Source: Terriglobales bacterium (GTDB taxonomy: Bacteria; Acidobacteriota; Terriglobia; Terriglobales; Acidobacteriaceae). Taken from it: 64,000 nucleotides of DNA. A program made the position numbers and the translations under genes. Shown piece after piece: positions 17,123 through 26,174 of this stretch. The DNA is taken from positions 176,868 through 240,867 of the forward strand of contig DASTZZ010000069.1 in assembly GCA_035764005.1 (NCBI GenBank), written 5' to 3'. Within the stretch, counting starts at the first letter, position 1; the number at the start of each line of letters is the position of its first letter. The notes beneath the pieces are model-generated. The model was not told the DNA's origin and did not search any database. It worked only from the letters and a program-made list of their open reading frames with translations.

Positions 17123-18001
17123 ATGCACCTGTATCCGTCAGAAATCCAAACTAAGACTGCGCTGGCAATTGGCCCAGATCCCGAACTTTCGCAACTGCTG
17201 GCGCGAGCTTTGCCGGGATGGGAAATACACCGAATGCCAGACAACGTTTCGGCTCTTGCAGCAACTAGAAGTCGACCTTTCGATCTTGTGGTTACAGGTG
17301 CAAACACATCAGGCCGCGCAGATTTAGAGCTCCTTCGAAAGATTCGAGCATTGCGGCCGCACACGCGCCTCATCATCTTGACTGATGACAAGACGCCGTC
17401 GGACGTGATCGCCTGCATGCGTGAATACGCCTTCAGTTATTTTTCCAAACCGTTTTCATCCATTTCGCTGGAAACGATCCTGCATCGGGCAGCTGAAGAG
17501 GCATGCTGGGATGATGGAATCGAAGTACTAGCTGCAACCCCCGAGTGGATCCGAATCGCGGCACGCTGTGATTTAGGCACTGCCGATCGCATACTTCAGT
17601 TCCTGCATGAAATTACTGATCTCCCCGAAACTGAACGCCAGCAACTTGGGATAGCCTTTCGCGAAATGCTCCTCAACGCGATGGAGTATGGTGGCAGCTT
17701 CGATCCAACACAGTACGTGGAAATCTCGTACGTCCGGGCGCGACATATGGTCTTGTGCCGCGTTAAGGATCCAGGAGAGGGATTTTCGTTGGAGGAGATC
17801 CAACACTCCGCTATCACAAATCCACCGGATGATCCGCTTCGACACTTGTCCATTCGCGAAGCTCGCGGGCTTCGGGGTGGAGGTTTTGGCTTGATGATGG
17901 CGAAGAGCCTGGTGGATGATCTGATTTACAGTGAGAAGGGCAATGAAGTCCTCCTTGTAAAATACCTGGAATCATCTAGTGCGTTTGAAGAAAGTGCCTA
18001 A
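17123..18001 (+). CDS. Degenerate receiver fused to RsbW-like HATPase
   Basis: The N-terminal part (about residues 10-125) folds like a receiver (TALAIGPDPELSQLLARAL, LIILTDDKTPSDV, YFSKPFS), but the expected phospho-Asp after FDLVVT is Gly, so it cannot be phosphorylated in the usual way. The C-terminal part (about 150-285) is a histidine-kinase-like ATPase of the anti-sigma (RsbW/SpoIIAB) type, with N-box REMLLNAMEYGG, G1 box DPGEGF and G2 box RGGGFGLMMAKSL, and no H-box. It may be an anti-sigma or switch kinase acting on a partner not seen here. ATG at 17123 is used; an upstream GTG at 17087 would lie inside the dyad. Confidence 0.82.
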   Translation: MHLYPSEIQTKTALAIGPDPELSQLLARALPGWEIHRMPDNVSALAATRSRPFDLVVTGANTSGRADLELLRKIRALRPHTRLIILTDDKTPSDVIACMREYAFSYFSKPFSSISLETILHRAAEEACWDDGIEVLAATPEWIRIAARCDLGTADRILQFLHEITDLPETERQQLGIAFREMLLNAMEYGGSFDPTQYVEISYVRARHMVLCRVKDPGEGFSLEEIQHSAITNPPDDPLRHLSIREARGLRGGGFGLMMAKSLVDDLIYSEKGNEVLLVKYLESSSAFEESA

Positions 18002-18056
18002 TATCGCCGCCGCAGCGACAGGCGACTCCCCATCTGACCACCTCAGCAAAGACTAT

Positions 18057-18971
18057 TCACCATCTCTTCAGCCAATACAGCACTCCAGTAACACCGAGAC
18101 CTGCGAGTAGGATGAGCACCGGTAACTGAAACCACGCTGGCGATTTTCTCGCAGGCGTCTTGTTTTCGTCAGCGCTGTTTACGGCTGCCGCTGTACGAGC
18201 GCTTTCGTCACGCGTATACCCGACCTCCGGCAGTTTTTGACTGGTTGCTTGCGGGATCTTGTCGTTTGCTGCTGAGTCCACCTGCTGAACGGACCTTTGC
18301 GCGGCTATCGATTCGTCCACATCACTCTGCGGTAACCTTGAATCATGATTCTGCGCGATTAACAACCCTCGATCGCCTGACGGCGGAGAAAAACGCGCCA
18401 GGCTAACTGGCGGAAGCTCTGAACCTCCGTTGCGAAGTGTTCGTGCATTCATTTCAGCAATAGTGTCGTTATTGAAGCTCCGCGCCGCCTTTTCATGTTG
18501 TCGACGATAGACCGCAGCGATCTCAGCCACGCTGCGCGCACGATTCGTGGGTTCCGACAAACCAGATTCAAAACGCTGAAGCCCATTTTCAAATATGACT
18601 CCGGATGACGAAGCGCCTTCATCGCTGTTCGGTGCGACTGGAATTGCCGAAGGACTAGACACAGTTGAATAGTTGGTGATTGGAAGAAGTGCCGGGCCAT
18701 TCGGGTTGTGAACCGATGGTCCCAAAGAAGTCCTACTGTCGTTTGCTGCCGCAGTTGAGAGCGGGGCACCTACTGCATTTCCGCTACCCGGCAATGCAAT
18801 GTCTGGAGTTGCGATCAGAGGGCTTTGGGCAAAGCCGACTGGCGTTCCATGGATAGCTGTAGTCGCAGTACCGCCGACTACAACAACTTGCCCGAGAGAC
18901 CTCGGTGATTCTAATACTCCGGCTGACAATACGGCAAACAATATTGTTCTACGCATCCAGTAGGCGGGCAT
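18057..18971 (-). CDS. Exported protein with C-terminal membrane anchor, unknown
   Basis: A 304-residue protein with an N-terminal signal (about residues 1-28, ending RSLGQ), a long low-complexity middle rich in Ser, Ala, Pro and Asn, and one C-terminal transmembrane segment (about residues 280-300, LPVLILLAGLGVTGVLYW) followed by LKRW. The topology suggests a periplasmic stalk anchored in the inner membrane. No domain is recognised. The dyad at 19051 lies 79 nt upstream, shared with the divergent CopC gene. Confidence 0.7.
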   Translation of the reverse strand: MPAYWMRRTILFAVLSAGVLESPRSLGQVVVVGGTATTAIHGTPVGFAQSPLIATPDIALPGSGNAVGAPLSTAAANDSRTSLGPSVHNPNGPALLPITNYSTVSSPSAIPVAPNSDEGASSSGVIFENGLQRFESGLSEPTNRARSVAEIAAVYRRQHEKAARSFNNDTIAEMNARTLRNGGSELPPVSLARFSPPSGDRGLLIAQNHDSRLPQSDVDESIAAQRSVQQVDSAANDKIPQATSQKLPEVGYTRDESARTAAAVNSADENKTPARKSPAWFQLPVLILLAGLGVTGVLYWLKRW

Positions 18972-19050
18972 CGATGTCCTCCTGGTTTGTACAAACCCGC
19001 AGGCTTGTAGAAGTGCTTAAATTAATCACAGTAACTTACGTTGACTAAAA

Positions 19051-19066
19051 CTGTTAATTCTGTCAG
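19051..19066. promoter_or_regulatory. CTGNCA-N4-TGNCAG dyad between divergent 18971 and copC-like genes
   Basis: CTGTTAATTCTGTCAG, exact spacing. TAATTT hexamers follow about 25 nt away in both directions (19092-19097 on the plus strand; 19024 to 19019 on the minus strand), so it could serve both genes. Confidence 0.6.
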
Positions 19067-19115
19067 TCGTTATAGAAGTGCCGATCGCAAATAATTTGAT
19101 TAACACGCAGTTATT

Positions 19116-19487
19116 ATGATCATCAGATATCACAAGCGCCGACAGACACTACTTACTATTGTGTTCGTTTCCGTTGCATGCGTTAGTCAACTAATGGCAC
19201 ACGCCGTTCTCTTTGAATCCACCCCGGCTCGGAATGCCATCATTGGCGGTCATCTGGGGATCGTGAAGCTTCGCTTCAATGTGCGAGTTGACGCCAGTCG
19301 CTCTCGCCTGGCTCTTGTCTTCCCCGGCGGCTCATTTGAAGCTCTGAAGCTCAGGTCGCAAGAACCGGCAGACGTCGTTGCCGCCGATGTCTCCGATTTG
19401 CCGCCCGGCCATTACGATTTGAAATGGCAGGTGCTGGCTTCTGATGGACACATCACACAAGGCGACATACCGTTTGCTGTGAAGTGA
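19116..19487 (+). CDS. CopC-domain copper-binding periplasmic protein
   Basis: A 123-residue exported protein with signal peptide (about residues 1-28, ending LMA) followed directly by a CopC beta-barrel. The mature N-terminus AHAVLFESTPARNAII supplies the N-terminal copper ligand. The conserved C-terminal DGHITQGDIPFAV supplies the second His region. CopC binds Cu(II) and delivers it to the membrane partner CopD. Its stop codon is 4 nt before the CopD-like gene, so the two are co-transcribed and probably translationally coupled. The Met-rich Cu(I) site of classical CopC is absent. Confidence 0.9.
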   Translation: MIIRYHKRRQTLLTIVFVSVACVSQLMAHAVLFESTPARNAIIGGHLGIVKLRFNVRVDASRSRLALVFPGGSFEALKLRSQEPADVVAADVSDLPPGHYDLKWQVLASDGHITQGDIPFAVK

Positions 19488-19491
19488 TTCG

Positions 19492-21132
19492 ATGTGGAGC
19501 GTCGATCGGCTGGCCGCCGTCTTTGCCTATCTGGCAGTCGTTCTGCGTGCCGCCATTCTCATATTCCAGTCCTTGTTTTTTGGCGGCGTAATCTTTCTTT
19601 GCCTGGCCCTTAGAAGGTCAACTGATTCTTTCTCATTGGCGGAATCCGATACGGCCAGGACCAAATGCTTGCGTCTATTGCGCGCATCCGCCATTTTTCT
19701 CGCAGCAGCCCACGCTTGCTGCTTGCTTATCAACTGCCGCGCACTGATTCGGGATGGTTTATCTATCGCGGATCTCATGGGAGCGAACTTCACATTAGCA
19801 GCATTCATCGGCATCTCTGCAGCGTTGCTAGCAGTTCCATGCTCACTCGCTTTGCGGCGCAGACTCTGGCCGCTGCTGTTGCTTTCCTTCGTCGCCCTTG
19901 GCTCGACCGTGATGACCAATCACGCTTTCGCACGCATGGACGGCCGAATCGCATTGATCCTGTTTATTACGCTGCATCTGGCAGCTGCAGGAGCTTGGAT
20001 CGGCGGCCTTCCGTACCTGCACGTGGCTGTATCTGCCGCACCGCCTGAGGTCGGCTGGATCTATGCAAAAAGATTTTCATCGATTGCGTTCACCAGCGTA
20101 TTGGTAATCGGAATCAGTGGGCTTGCGGCTTCCTTTAAGTATGTCGATAGGCTAAATGCAATCTATGGAACTTCCTATGGAGTTATGCTTGCGGCAAAAG
20201 CATTGTTCTTTCTCGCACTCATAACGCTCGGAGCAGTTAACAAAGAGTCAATCTCGAGACTCTGTCCTGCCCAACTTCCTGCTCGGCTGAAACGGTGTGT
20301 TGAGGCGGAATTCGTCATTGGGATTACAGTATTTTTAACGGCAGCATCGTTGACCTCACAACCGCCGGCGATTGACTTGCGAAACGATCGCGTCAGCCTG
20401 AGCGCAGTGTGGGCCCGAATGCGACCTACTTGGCCGCGCTTGAAGACACCGGAATTGAGAGATATCTCTCCAGCGACAAGACACCTGGCGCAACTCTCAG
20501 GCAGAACTGAGGCTGCGATCAACGCAAACATGCAGCCTGCAAACGTGATTTCCCCGAATACTCCTGCCGATATAGCATGGTCGGAGTACAACCACAACTG
20601 GATCGGGCTCATGCTCGTCGTAATGGGTCTGTTAGCGCTGCTCTCGCGCACAAAGAGATTGAGCGTGACCTGTCACTGGCCGCTCATATTCCTGGCGATT
20701 GCGATATTCATTTTTATGAGAGCTGATCCTGAAAACTGGCCACTTGGCCCGAATGGATTCTGGGAAAGTTTTGATCAGGTTGAAGTTCTGCAGCATCGTG
20801 CCGCCGCAGTAATGGTGGTTGCATTCGCTGTATTCGAGTGGCGGGTGCAACGAAATAAAACGCGATTTGCTTTTGCGCCTCTTGTATTTCCAGCCGTATG
20901 CGTAATTGGCGGAGCCCTTCTACTTACGCATACGCACGCACTGCAAAACTCACAAGAGCAAGTGCTCGCTGAGCTAAGTCATACGCCTTTGGCGATTTTG
21001 GCAGTTGTTGCAGGTTGCACGAGATGGCTCGAATTGCGACTTCCCCGCGGAGAGACCAGGCTACCAGCCCACATTTGGCCGATTTGTTTCATGCTAATCG
21101 GGGCACTATTGCTGAACTACAAGGAAGGATAA
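19492..21132 (+). CDS. CopD-family multipass copper transport membrane protein
   Basis: A 546-residue integral membrane protein with many hydrophobic helices (LAAVFAYLAVVLRAAILIFQ, HAFARMDGRIALILFITLHLAAAGAWIGGLPYL). The segment HLAAAGAWIGGLPYL is characteristic of the CopD/YcnJ/PcoD family. After the roughly 300-residue CopD core, a soluble stretch and about five more helices (starting WIGLMLVVMGLLALL) extend the protein beyond the usual CopD length. The extension has an HTHAL segment that might bind metal. It follows the CopC gene and should form its membrane partner. Confidence 0.87.
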   Translation: MWSVDRLAAVFAYLAVVLRAAILIFQSLFFGGVIFLCLALRRSTDSFSLAESDTARTKCLRLLRASAIFLAAAHACCLLINCRALIRDGLSIADLMGANFTLAAFIGISAALLAVPCSLALRRRLWPLLLLSFVALGSTVMTNHAFARMDGRIALILFITLHLAAAGAWIGGLPYLHVAVSAAPPEVGWIYAKRFSSIAFTSVLVIGISGLAASFKYVDRLNAIYGTSYGVMLAAKALFFLALITLGAVNKESISRLCPAQLPARLKRCVEAEFVIGITVFLTAASLTSQPPAIDLRNDRVSLSAVWARMRPTWPRLKTPELRDISPATRHLAQLSGRTEAAINANMQPANVISPNTPADIAWSEYNHNWIGLMLVVMGLLALLSRTKRLSVTCHWPLIFLAIAIFIFMRADPENWPLGPNGFWESFDQVEVLQHRAAAVMVVAFAVFEWRVQRNKTRFAFAPLVFPAVCVIGGALLLTHTHALQNSQEQVLAELSHTPLAILAVVAGCTRWLELRLPRGETRLPAHIWPICFMLIGALLLNYKEG

Positions 21133-21169
21133 CTTGTGTAGCGGCTTACATCTCGCTGAAGCAATTCAC

Positions 21170-22783
21170 CTATATCGGGAGTGTGGCCGTGATCGTGGTA
21201 CCGTGTTCAAAGTTTATGTCTAAATGACCTCCCAGCACTGTGACGGCCTCGCGAACATGCTGAAGTCCACCTGTGGGGGTGAAGCTTCCCTCACTCGTGA
21301 TACCCACTCCATCATCCAGGATCCGCAGGACCGCATTTCTTTCTTCGATCTTCAACTCTACAGTCGCTGTTCGCGCTCGACTGTGCTTTTCCACGTTCTG
21401 AAGAGCCTCTTCTGCTACTCGATACAAACAGAGTGAGACATCCATTCCAAGCCTCTCGCTTCCGTGTGCTGTAGTACCAGCAAAACGAACGTCCACGCGA
21501 CTGTCTCTCGCCATGCGACGGCACAGGCTTCGAAGCGATGCCTCAAGACCTGCGTACTCCAGAATGAAAGGATGAACCTCATTTGACAAATCACGAGCCG
21601 CCTGAGAGACCTGTTTTACTTCCTCGCAAAGCGTCTGCACATCGGTGTCCCGAGGAACATGGGCTCCAGATACCCAACGATCCGCTTCCACTGCGATTAA
21701 TGCCAGCCGCTGGACGATGCCGTTATGGAGTTCGCGGCTTACTCGGTAACGCTCTCGTTCTTCCCAGCCGATCAACCGAGACCTGGTTGCTGTTGTCGAC
21801 GCTAAAGCGCGACACTGCTCCAATCGAAAGCCTTTTAACAAAACCAAGGGGATACAGGCAGCCAGATAGAAAAAATGGAGAAGAAGAACGTTCTCGGCGA
21901 TCGATGCTCGATGGAGGGGACCATTACCGTTAATGGCGGTCTTGAGCGAGAACAAAGCGACCACCAATAACGTGCTACTCAGCATGCTCAGGTCGAACCT
22001 GAGCGCAGCCCACAGGAAGAACGGTAGCGGCAGGCATATCAAAGCCGGAATGCTGCTCACCGGATTCTGCGCCCCAAAAACCAGCCACATGGCAAGCACA
22101 ATTCCCGACACCAGCAAAGCTGCCTCTATCCATCGAGCGATCGTGAAAGTTCTGATGGACGAAAGTTTTCGTTGCCCAATGAGCACGATCATCGGGACAA
22201 ATATGAGTTCCGAGACCATGTTAGAGGACAGGCGAGTGGTCCAGGGCAACCAATAGTTGTTCGCCTGGCGAGTTAACACCACAACTGCTGCATCCAGGAA
22301 CGAGGTCACGAGCGGCGCCAGAACCACACCGAACAACAGAAAGGCAACGAGACCGCGCAGGCTCTCGAATACTCGCTTTCGCTTTGCAAAGGCTCTTATG
22401 CAAACGGCTCCGAGCAGGGCTTCTCCTACATTCCCGAAGAGCCATCCAATTGCCGCACTCGGCGGCGCACCGTTGCCGAACTGCGCAATGAAATGAGCGG
22501 GAACTACGCCGAGCAGCAGCGCCGGCCAAATTCGAACCGGAACGAGTAACAACCACGCCAGCAGAATTGCGTTTGGGGGCCATAGCGTGCCGATCGGGGT
22601 ATTGCTCGGCGTGAACAGATAGCCGATCTCGGTTCCCAAATAATAGGAGATGGCGCTACCCAGCGCGAAAAGAGGAAGACGCAGGTATGGTGAAGCAGCG
22701 AAATCGACTCGCTGCCGAACCTCGCCTCTTGAGGTTGAAAAAATCTCTTCAGGCGAGAAGAAAGAGTGGGGGGCGCTGGCCAT
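21170..22783 (-). CDS. MASE1-type sensor histidine kinase, NarL class, with altered H-box
   Basis: The N-terminal 300 residues form about eight membrane helices of MASE1 type (LGTEIGYLFTPSNTPIGTLW, PPNAILLAWLLL). A HisKA_3 dimerisation helix (about residues 340-410) and HATPase domain (about 440-535, N-box EEALQNVEKHS, G1 DDGVG) follow. The H-box reads RELHNGIVQ: the phospho-accepting His is H353, but the acidic residue that normally follows (HD or HE) is Asn354. In this class that acid is the catalytic base, so kinase activity may be weak or the protein mainly a phosphatase. It is 217 nt from the stand-alone receiver at 23000 on the same strand, a plausible partner. Confidence 0.9.
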   Translation of the reverse strand: MASAPHSFFSPEEIFSTSRGEVRQRVDFAASPYLRLPLFALGSAISYYLGTEIGYLFTPSNTPIGTLWPPNAILLAWLLLVPVRIWPALLLGVVPAHFIAQFGNGAPPSAAIGWLFGNVGEALLGAVCIRAFAKRKRVFESLRGLVAFLLFGVVLAPLVTSFLDAAVVVLTRQANNYWLPWTTRLSSNMVSELIFVPMIVLIGQRKLSSIRTFTIARWIEAALLVSGIVLAMWLVFGAQNPVSSIPALICLPLPFFLWAALRFDLSMLSSTLLVVALFSLKTAINGNGPLHRASIAENVLLLHFFYLAACIPLVLLKGFRLEQCRALASTTATRSRLIGWEERERYRVSRELHNGIVQRLALIAVEADRWVSGAHVPRDTDVQTLCEEVKQVSQAARDLSNEVHPFILEYAGLEASLRSLCRRMARDSRVDVRFAGTTAHGSERLGMDVSLCLYRVAEEALQNVEKHSRARTATVELKIEERNAVLRILDDGVGITSEGSFTPTGGLQHVREAVTVLGGHLDINFEHGTTITATLPI

Positions 22784-22999
22784 CTCTCCTCAAGACTCAA
22801 TTTTCATTCTCTTGAATGTGCACTGCCTCAAGAATGTGACAGCATACTCCCAAAAAGGGATTTTCGTTGAGAAATTTTGTAAAAACGGCCTTGTTAAATC
22901 GTTTTAGCAGCAATGTAGGTTGCCGGCTTGCGTCATCGTCAGCAAGGAGGTGACCGAAAATCAGGTTTGAACCCGGAGAAATGTCTGATTTCAGTGGTT

Positions 23000-23410
23000 T
23001 TATTCAGCAGAGTTGAAGTGTCCGCCGCCGGCTGCTGATTTCACAGCAGCGATGAGATCCCTGGCGATTCGAGGCTTGAAAACGTAAGCTGCCGCGCCCG
23101 CCTTGCAGGCGGCCTCAATCGTTTCCTGATCGTTCTCGATCGAACAGATAACGATGCGCGTGGAATAACCGTTCGCCGACAACTGCTTCGTCAATTCAAT
23201 TCCATTGATTTGCGGCATCACTATATCCAGGACAGCTACATCAGGCTTGTAGCGCTGGATGCATTCCCTCGCAGCAGCACCGTCTGCGGCGGTGGCGACA
23301 ACGTCGAACTCTGTCTGCAACAGCGATACGAGCTGCTGCAACATTTGCGGATTGTCGTCCGCCACTATGATGCGTAATCTCATGGAAGAGAGATTCTGGT
23401 GGCCCATCAT
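23000..23410 (-). CDS. Stand-alone receiver-domain protein
   Basis: A 136-residue single receiver: RIIVADDNPQMLQQL (acidic pair), phospho-acceptor in VAVLDIVMPQINGIEL, VICSIEND and YVFKPR. It ends at GGGHFNSAE without an output domain. A CheY-like shuttle or sink role is likely, possibly serving the MASE1 kinase downstream. Start uncertain: ATG at 23410, 23407 or 23383. Confidence 0.88.
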   Translation of the reverse strand: MMGHQNLSSMRLRIIVADDNPQMLQQLVSLLQTEFDVVATAADGAAARECIQRYKPDVAVLDIVMPQINGIELTKQLSANGYSTRIVICSIENDQETIEAACKAGAAAYVFKPRIARDLIAAVKSAAGGGHFNSAE

Positions 23411-23789
23411 TATTGTTGGCCGAAATACCGAAAACTCCTGCCTTACTGATGTAACCGCCGATGATTACCAAGGATAGGGAACAAGCAGAAAGGGACGCGG
23501 GAGGAGGAAGGATTCGAGCACGTCCAGCAACCTGTCTCGTATCAGACAAATGCCCCTTGTCTCACGCTTGATACCGGAAACATGCTCCGTTTCTGACTGC
23601 AAAATCTGCCAGTATCCCTGCTTGGTGCAGCGCAATAACTTCCGGATAAACCCGTGCAAGCTGATCAGCTGAGTGGCGATCCTCGATGATTGACTTATTG
23701 AATTGGCGCAAATCGCAAGTTCTAATATTCCTAACTGTCAGGTTGTCAATAGTACGCCTGACGGATCTGCTTAGGCAAAGATCCGGACG
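23411..23789. other. Divergent intergenic region with one dyad and a degenerate second
   Basis: 379 nt with no supported gene. It holds the dyad at 23597-23612, plus a degenerate relative near 23735-23750 (CTGTCAGGTTGTCAAT, arms one base closer). Confidence 0.55.
23597..23612. promoter_or_regulatory. CTGNCA-N4-TGNCAG dyad between receiver and L,D-transpeptidase genes
   Basis: CTGCAAAATCTGCCAG, exact spacing. TATCAA (23573 to 23568) follows 23 nt away on the minus strand, toward the receiver gene. On the plus strand AATAAC follows at a similar distance toward the transpeptidase gene, whose start is 177 nt away. Confidence 0.55.
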
Positions 23790-25445
23790 ATGAAACTGCT
23801 GGACCATTCCGGCAGATTGCGCGATTACTCCAGGCAAATCTTTCTCATCGCCGCCTTGAGCATCTTGGCGTGCGCACAAACACCCGTACGAATTCAGACC
23901 ATAGTCAGTGCCGGTATCCTCAACAGCATGCGATGGTCTCGCTTTAGCGACTATCGCGTCTGGCTTCAGAACATCTACGAACCTGCTGGGTACGCGCCTC
24001 TATGGCTTCATGGAAATGTCCCTACGCCTCAAGCCACCTTGATGATTAAGCGCTTTCAGGATGCTGGTCAAAAAGGCTTAGAGCCTGAGGATTACGACGC
24101 TTCGCGATGGGAGAGTCGAACCCGAGCACTGAGCAACTCCGATGCTGACCTTGCCGCTTTCGACGTTGCCCTTACGGTCTGTACGATGCGCTACGTCTCC
24201 GACCTTCACATCGGGCGTATCAATCCTCAGCACTTCAACTTCGGCCTGGAAGTCGAGCACAAGAAGTATGATCTGGCGCATTTTGTCCGTGAACGTTTGT
24301 TGCCTGCGACAGACGTTGCTACGTTGCTAGATGGCGTCGAGCCACCATTCCCTGGATACCGCCGCACAGAGCAGGCATTGTCAAGATATCTAGAATTTGC
24401 GCGTCAGGATGATGGCGAGAAGCTTCCAGTTCCCATTAGACCAGTTGAGCGAGGCCAACACTATGAAGGTTTGGGGCGACTCGTGCGCCTTCTACGTCTC
24501 ATTGGAGATCTGCCACCTGGCACCGGGCCCACCGATCATCTTCTTTACGACGGTGAGTTGGCAGAAGGAGTGAAGCGCTTTCAACGCCGTCATGGTCTTG
24601 ATGCTGACGGCCGACTTGGATCGGCCACAATCAAGCAACTTAACGTCCCCCTGTCAGACCGCATACGCCAATTGCAACTGACACTCGAACGCTGGCGTTG
24701 GTTGCCGAGCGATTTCTCAGGCCCTCCTATCATCGTCAACGTTCCCGATTTTCGTCTGCGCGTTCTGGATCGGCGTTATAAGGTCAGCTTCGACATGCGC
24801 GTTGTGGTGGGAAAAGCGTTGCGGACCCAGACGCCCGTTTTCAGCCGCGACATGACCTTCGTGGTTCTGCGCCCGTATTGGAACGTTCCGCCAAGTATCC
24901 TTCGCAGCGAAATCATTCCAGCAATCAAGCGCGATCGAGACTACGTTGCAAAGAAGAACTATGAAGTGACCACGAGTGGCGGAAAAGTTGTCACCTCCGG
25001 AACCATTTCCGATGATGTTCTCGCGCAACTCCAGGCAGGCAAATTGACAGTGAGGCAAAAGCCGGGCACAACGAATGCTCTCGGACTGGTGAAGTTGATG
25101 TTTCCAAATGAATACAACGTCTACTTGCACAGCACACCCGCGCCGGACCTATTTGGGCGCACACGCCGGGATTTCAGTCACGGCTGCATCCGCGTGGAAA
25201 AACCGGCTGAGCTCGCGGCATGGGTTCTGCGTAACAATCCGGGCTGGACGCTCGAGCGCGTACAAGAAGGAATGATGAACGGCCCCGATAACGTTACTGT
25301 GACCCTTTCGCAGCGGGTGCCGGTATTCATCGTGTACGGAACCGCGCTCGCATACGACAACAACGAGGTTCACTTTTACGAGGACATTTATGGACACGAT
25401 GCCAAGCTCGCCCAGGCTCTGGCTAAAGGCTATCCCTATCCATAA
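23790..25445 (+). CDS. YcbB/LdtD-like L,D-transpeptidase
   Basis: A 551-residue periplasmic enzyme that forms 3-3 crosslinks in peptidoglycan. It has an N-terminal signal or anchor (about residues 15-32), a scaffold domain, a peptidoglycan-binding domain (about 265-290, ELAEGVKRFQRRHGLDADG) and a YkuD catalytic domain (about 310-490). The active-site string HSTPAPDLF...SHGCIRVEKP places the nucleophile at C466. Length and order match E. coli YcbB/LdtD. It is convergent, 13 nt apart, with a DUF882/MepK-like gene. Alternative crosslinking is a known response to envelope stress. Confidence 0.94.
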   Translation: MKLLDHSGRLRDYSRQIFLIAALSILACAQTPVRIQTIVSAGILNSMRWSRFSDYRVWLQNIYEPAGYAPLWLHGNVPTPQATLMIKRFQDAGQKGLEPEDYDASRWESRTRALSNSDADLAAFDVALTVCTMRYVSDLHIGRINPQHFNFGLEVEHKKYDLAHFVRERLLPATDVATLLDGVEPPFPGYRRTEQALSRYLEFARQDDGEKLPVPIRPVERGQHYEGLGRLVRLLRLIGDLPPGTGPTDHLLYDGELAEGVKRFQRRHGLDADGRLGSATIKQLNVPLSDRIRQLQLTLERWRWLPSDFSGPPIIVNVPDFRLRVLDRRYKVSFDMRVVVGKALRTQTPVFSRDMTFVVLRPYWNVPPSILRSEIIPAIKRDRDYVAKKNYEVTTSGGKVVTSGTISDDVLAQLQAGKLTVRQKPGTTNALGLVKLMFPNEYNVYLHSTPAPDLFGRTRRDFSHGCIRVEKPAELAAWVLRNNPGWTLERVQEGMMNGPDNVTVTLSQRVPVFIVYGTALAYDNNEVHFYEDIYGHDAKLAQALAKGYPYP

Positions 25446-25458
25446 AGGACAACGAACG

Positions 25459-26034
25459 CTACCAGCGTCTCACGCGACCCACATCCACATGGACAAACTG
25501 CGAAGTTGGATAGTAACCGACGCCTCCGCGATGCAAAACCAGCGCGGTATCGCGGAGTTTGGAAGTGCGAACGCCAGGCACGCGGATGTCGATCGCCATC
25601 GCCCTCATGTGCAAACTATGCAGGGCGACGGCATGCCCGTGCTTTCGTAGATACTCGTTGCTCCACGGCGTGCGATATCCACACAGAACGTCAATTTCTG
25701 TATCTGGACGTCCCAATGCGGCAGTCAAATCGTGCAGCAGATCAAAGACTCTTGGATCGTAGTCATGTTCCGTACCTGTTCGGTGATCGCGCAAATAGTG
25801 ATTGAGTTGCGCGACGGCATCTGGATCATAGGTATTGCCATGGCGGTACACAATATCCAGCCTTTCGCCCGTGTGAGCGTGAAACAGGCGCAAACGGTAG
25901 TCGATGGCCTGTGTCGAGGTGGTCTCTGCCGCCCGCGATAACGGCGTGGCAGGAACGATCATGAACGTCAAGCAGAACAAAAGAGAATTTCGGAATGGAA
26001 ACCGCAACCAATGACTCCACAACCTGGAATGCAA
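25459..26034 (-). CDS. DUF882 / MepK-like peptidoglycan endopeptidase
   Basis: A 191-residue exported metallopeptidase-like protein: signal peptide (about residues 1-36, ending SRAAE), then the DUF882/peptidase M15-type core with YRTPWSNEYL, HSLHMRAMAIDIRV (His and Asp metal ligands) and the terminal FVHVDVGRVRRW (third ligand). E. coli relative YcbK/MepK cleaves 3-3 and 4-3 crosslinks and lies beside ycbB. Here it faces the YcbB-like gene tail to tail, so this locus keeps the maker/cutter pairing with altered orientation. No dyad with exact spacing was found upstream. Confidence 0.9.
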   Translation of the reverse strand: MHSRLWSHWLRFPFRNSLLFCLTFMIVPATPLSRAAETTSTQAIDYRLRLFHAHTGERLDIVYRHGNTYDPDAVAQLNHYLRDHRTGTEHDYDPRVFDLLHDLTAALGRPDTEIDVLCGYRTPWSNEYLRKHGHAVALHSLHMRAMAIDIRVPGVRTSKLRDTALVLHRGGVGYYPTSQFVHVDVGRVRRW

Positions 26035-26174
26035 CTCGTTAGAGCTTACTTACTTGCTACATTAGCAAAGAGCGGCGATTTGAACCGTGCTGCAGAGCAA
26101 GCAGCGACGCGTCTTCCTGTGACAGTTGGGCCGTTGCCAGCCAAAATGGAGTCTGTCACACACGTAGGAAGCAG

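Noticed and set aside
22944..22953. AAGGAGGTGA, a perfect anti-16S complement
   Set aside because: No start codon at a usable distance opens a plausible gene; the next ATG (22978) gives about 11 codons.
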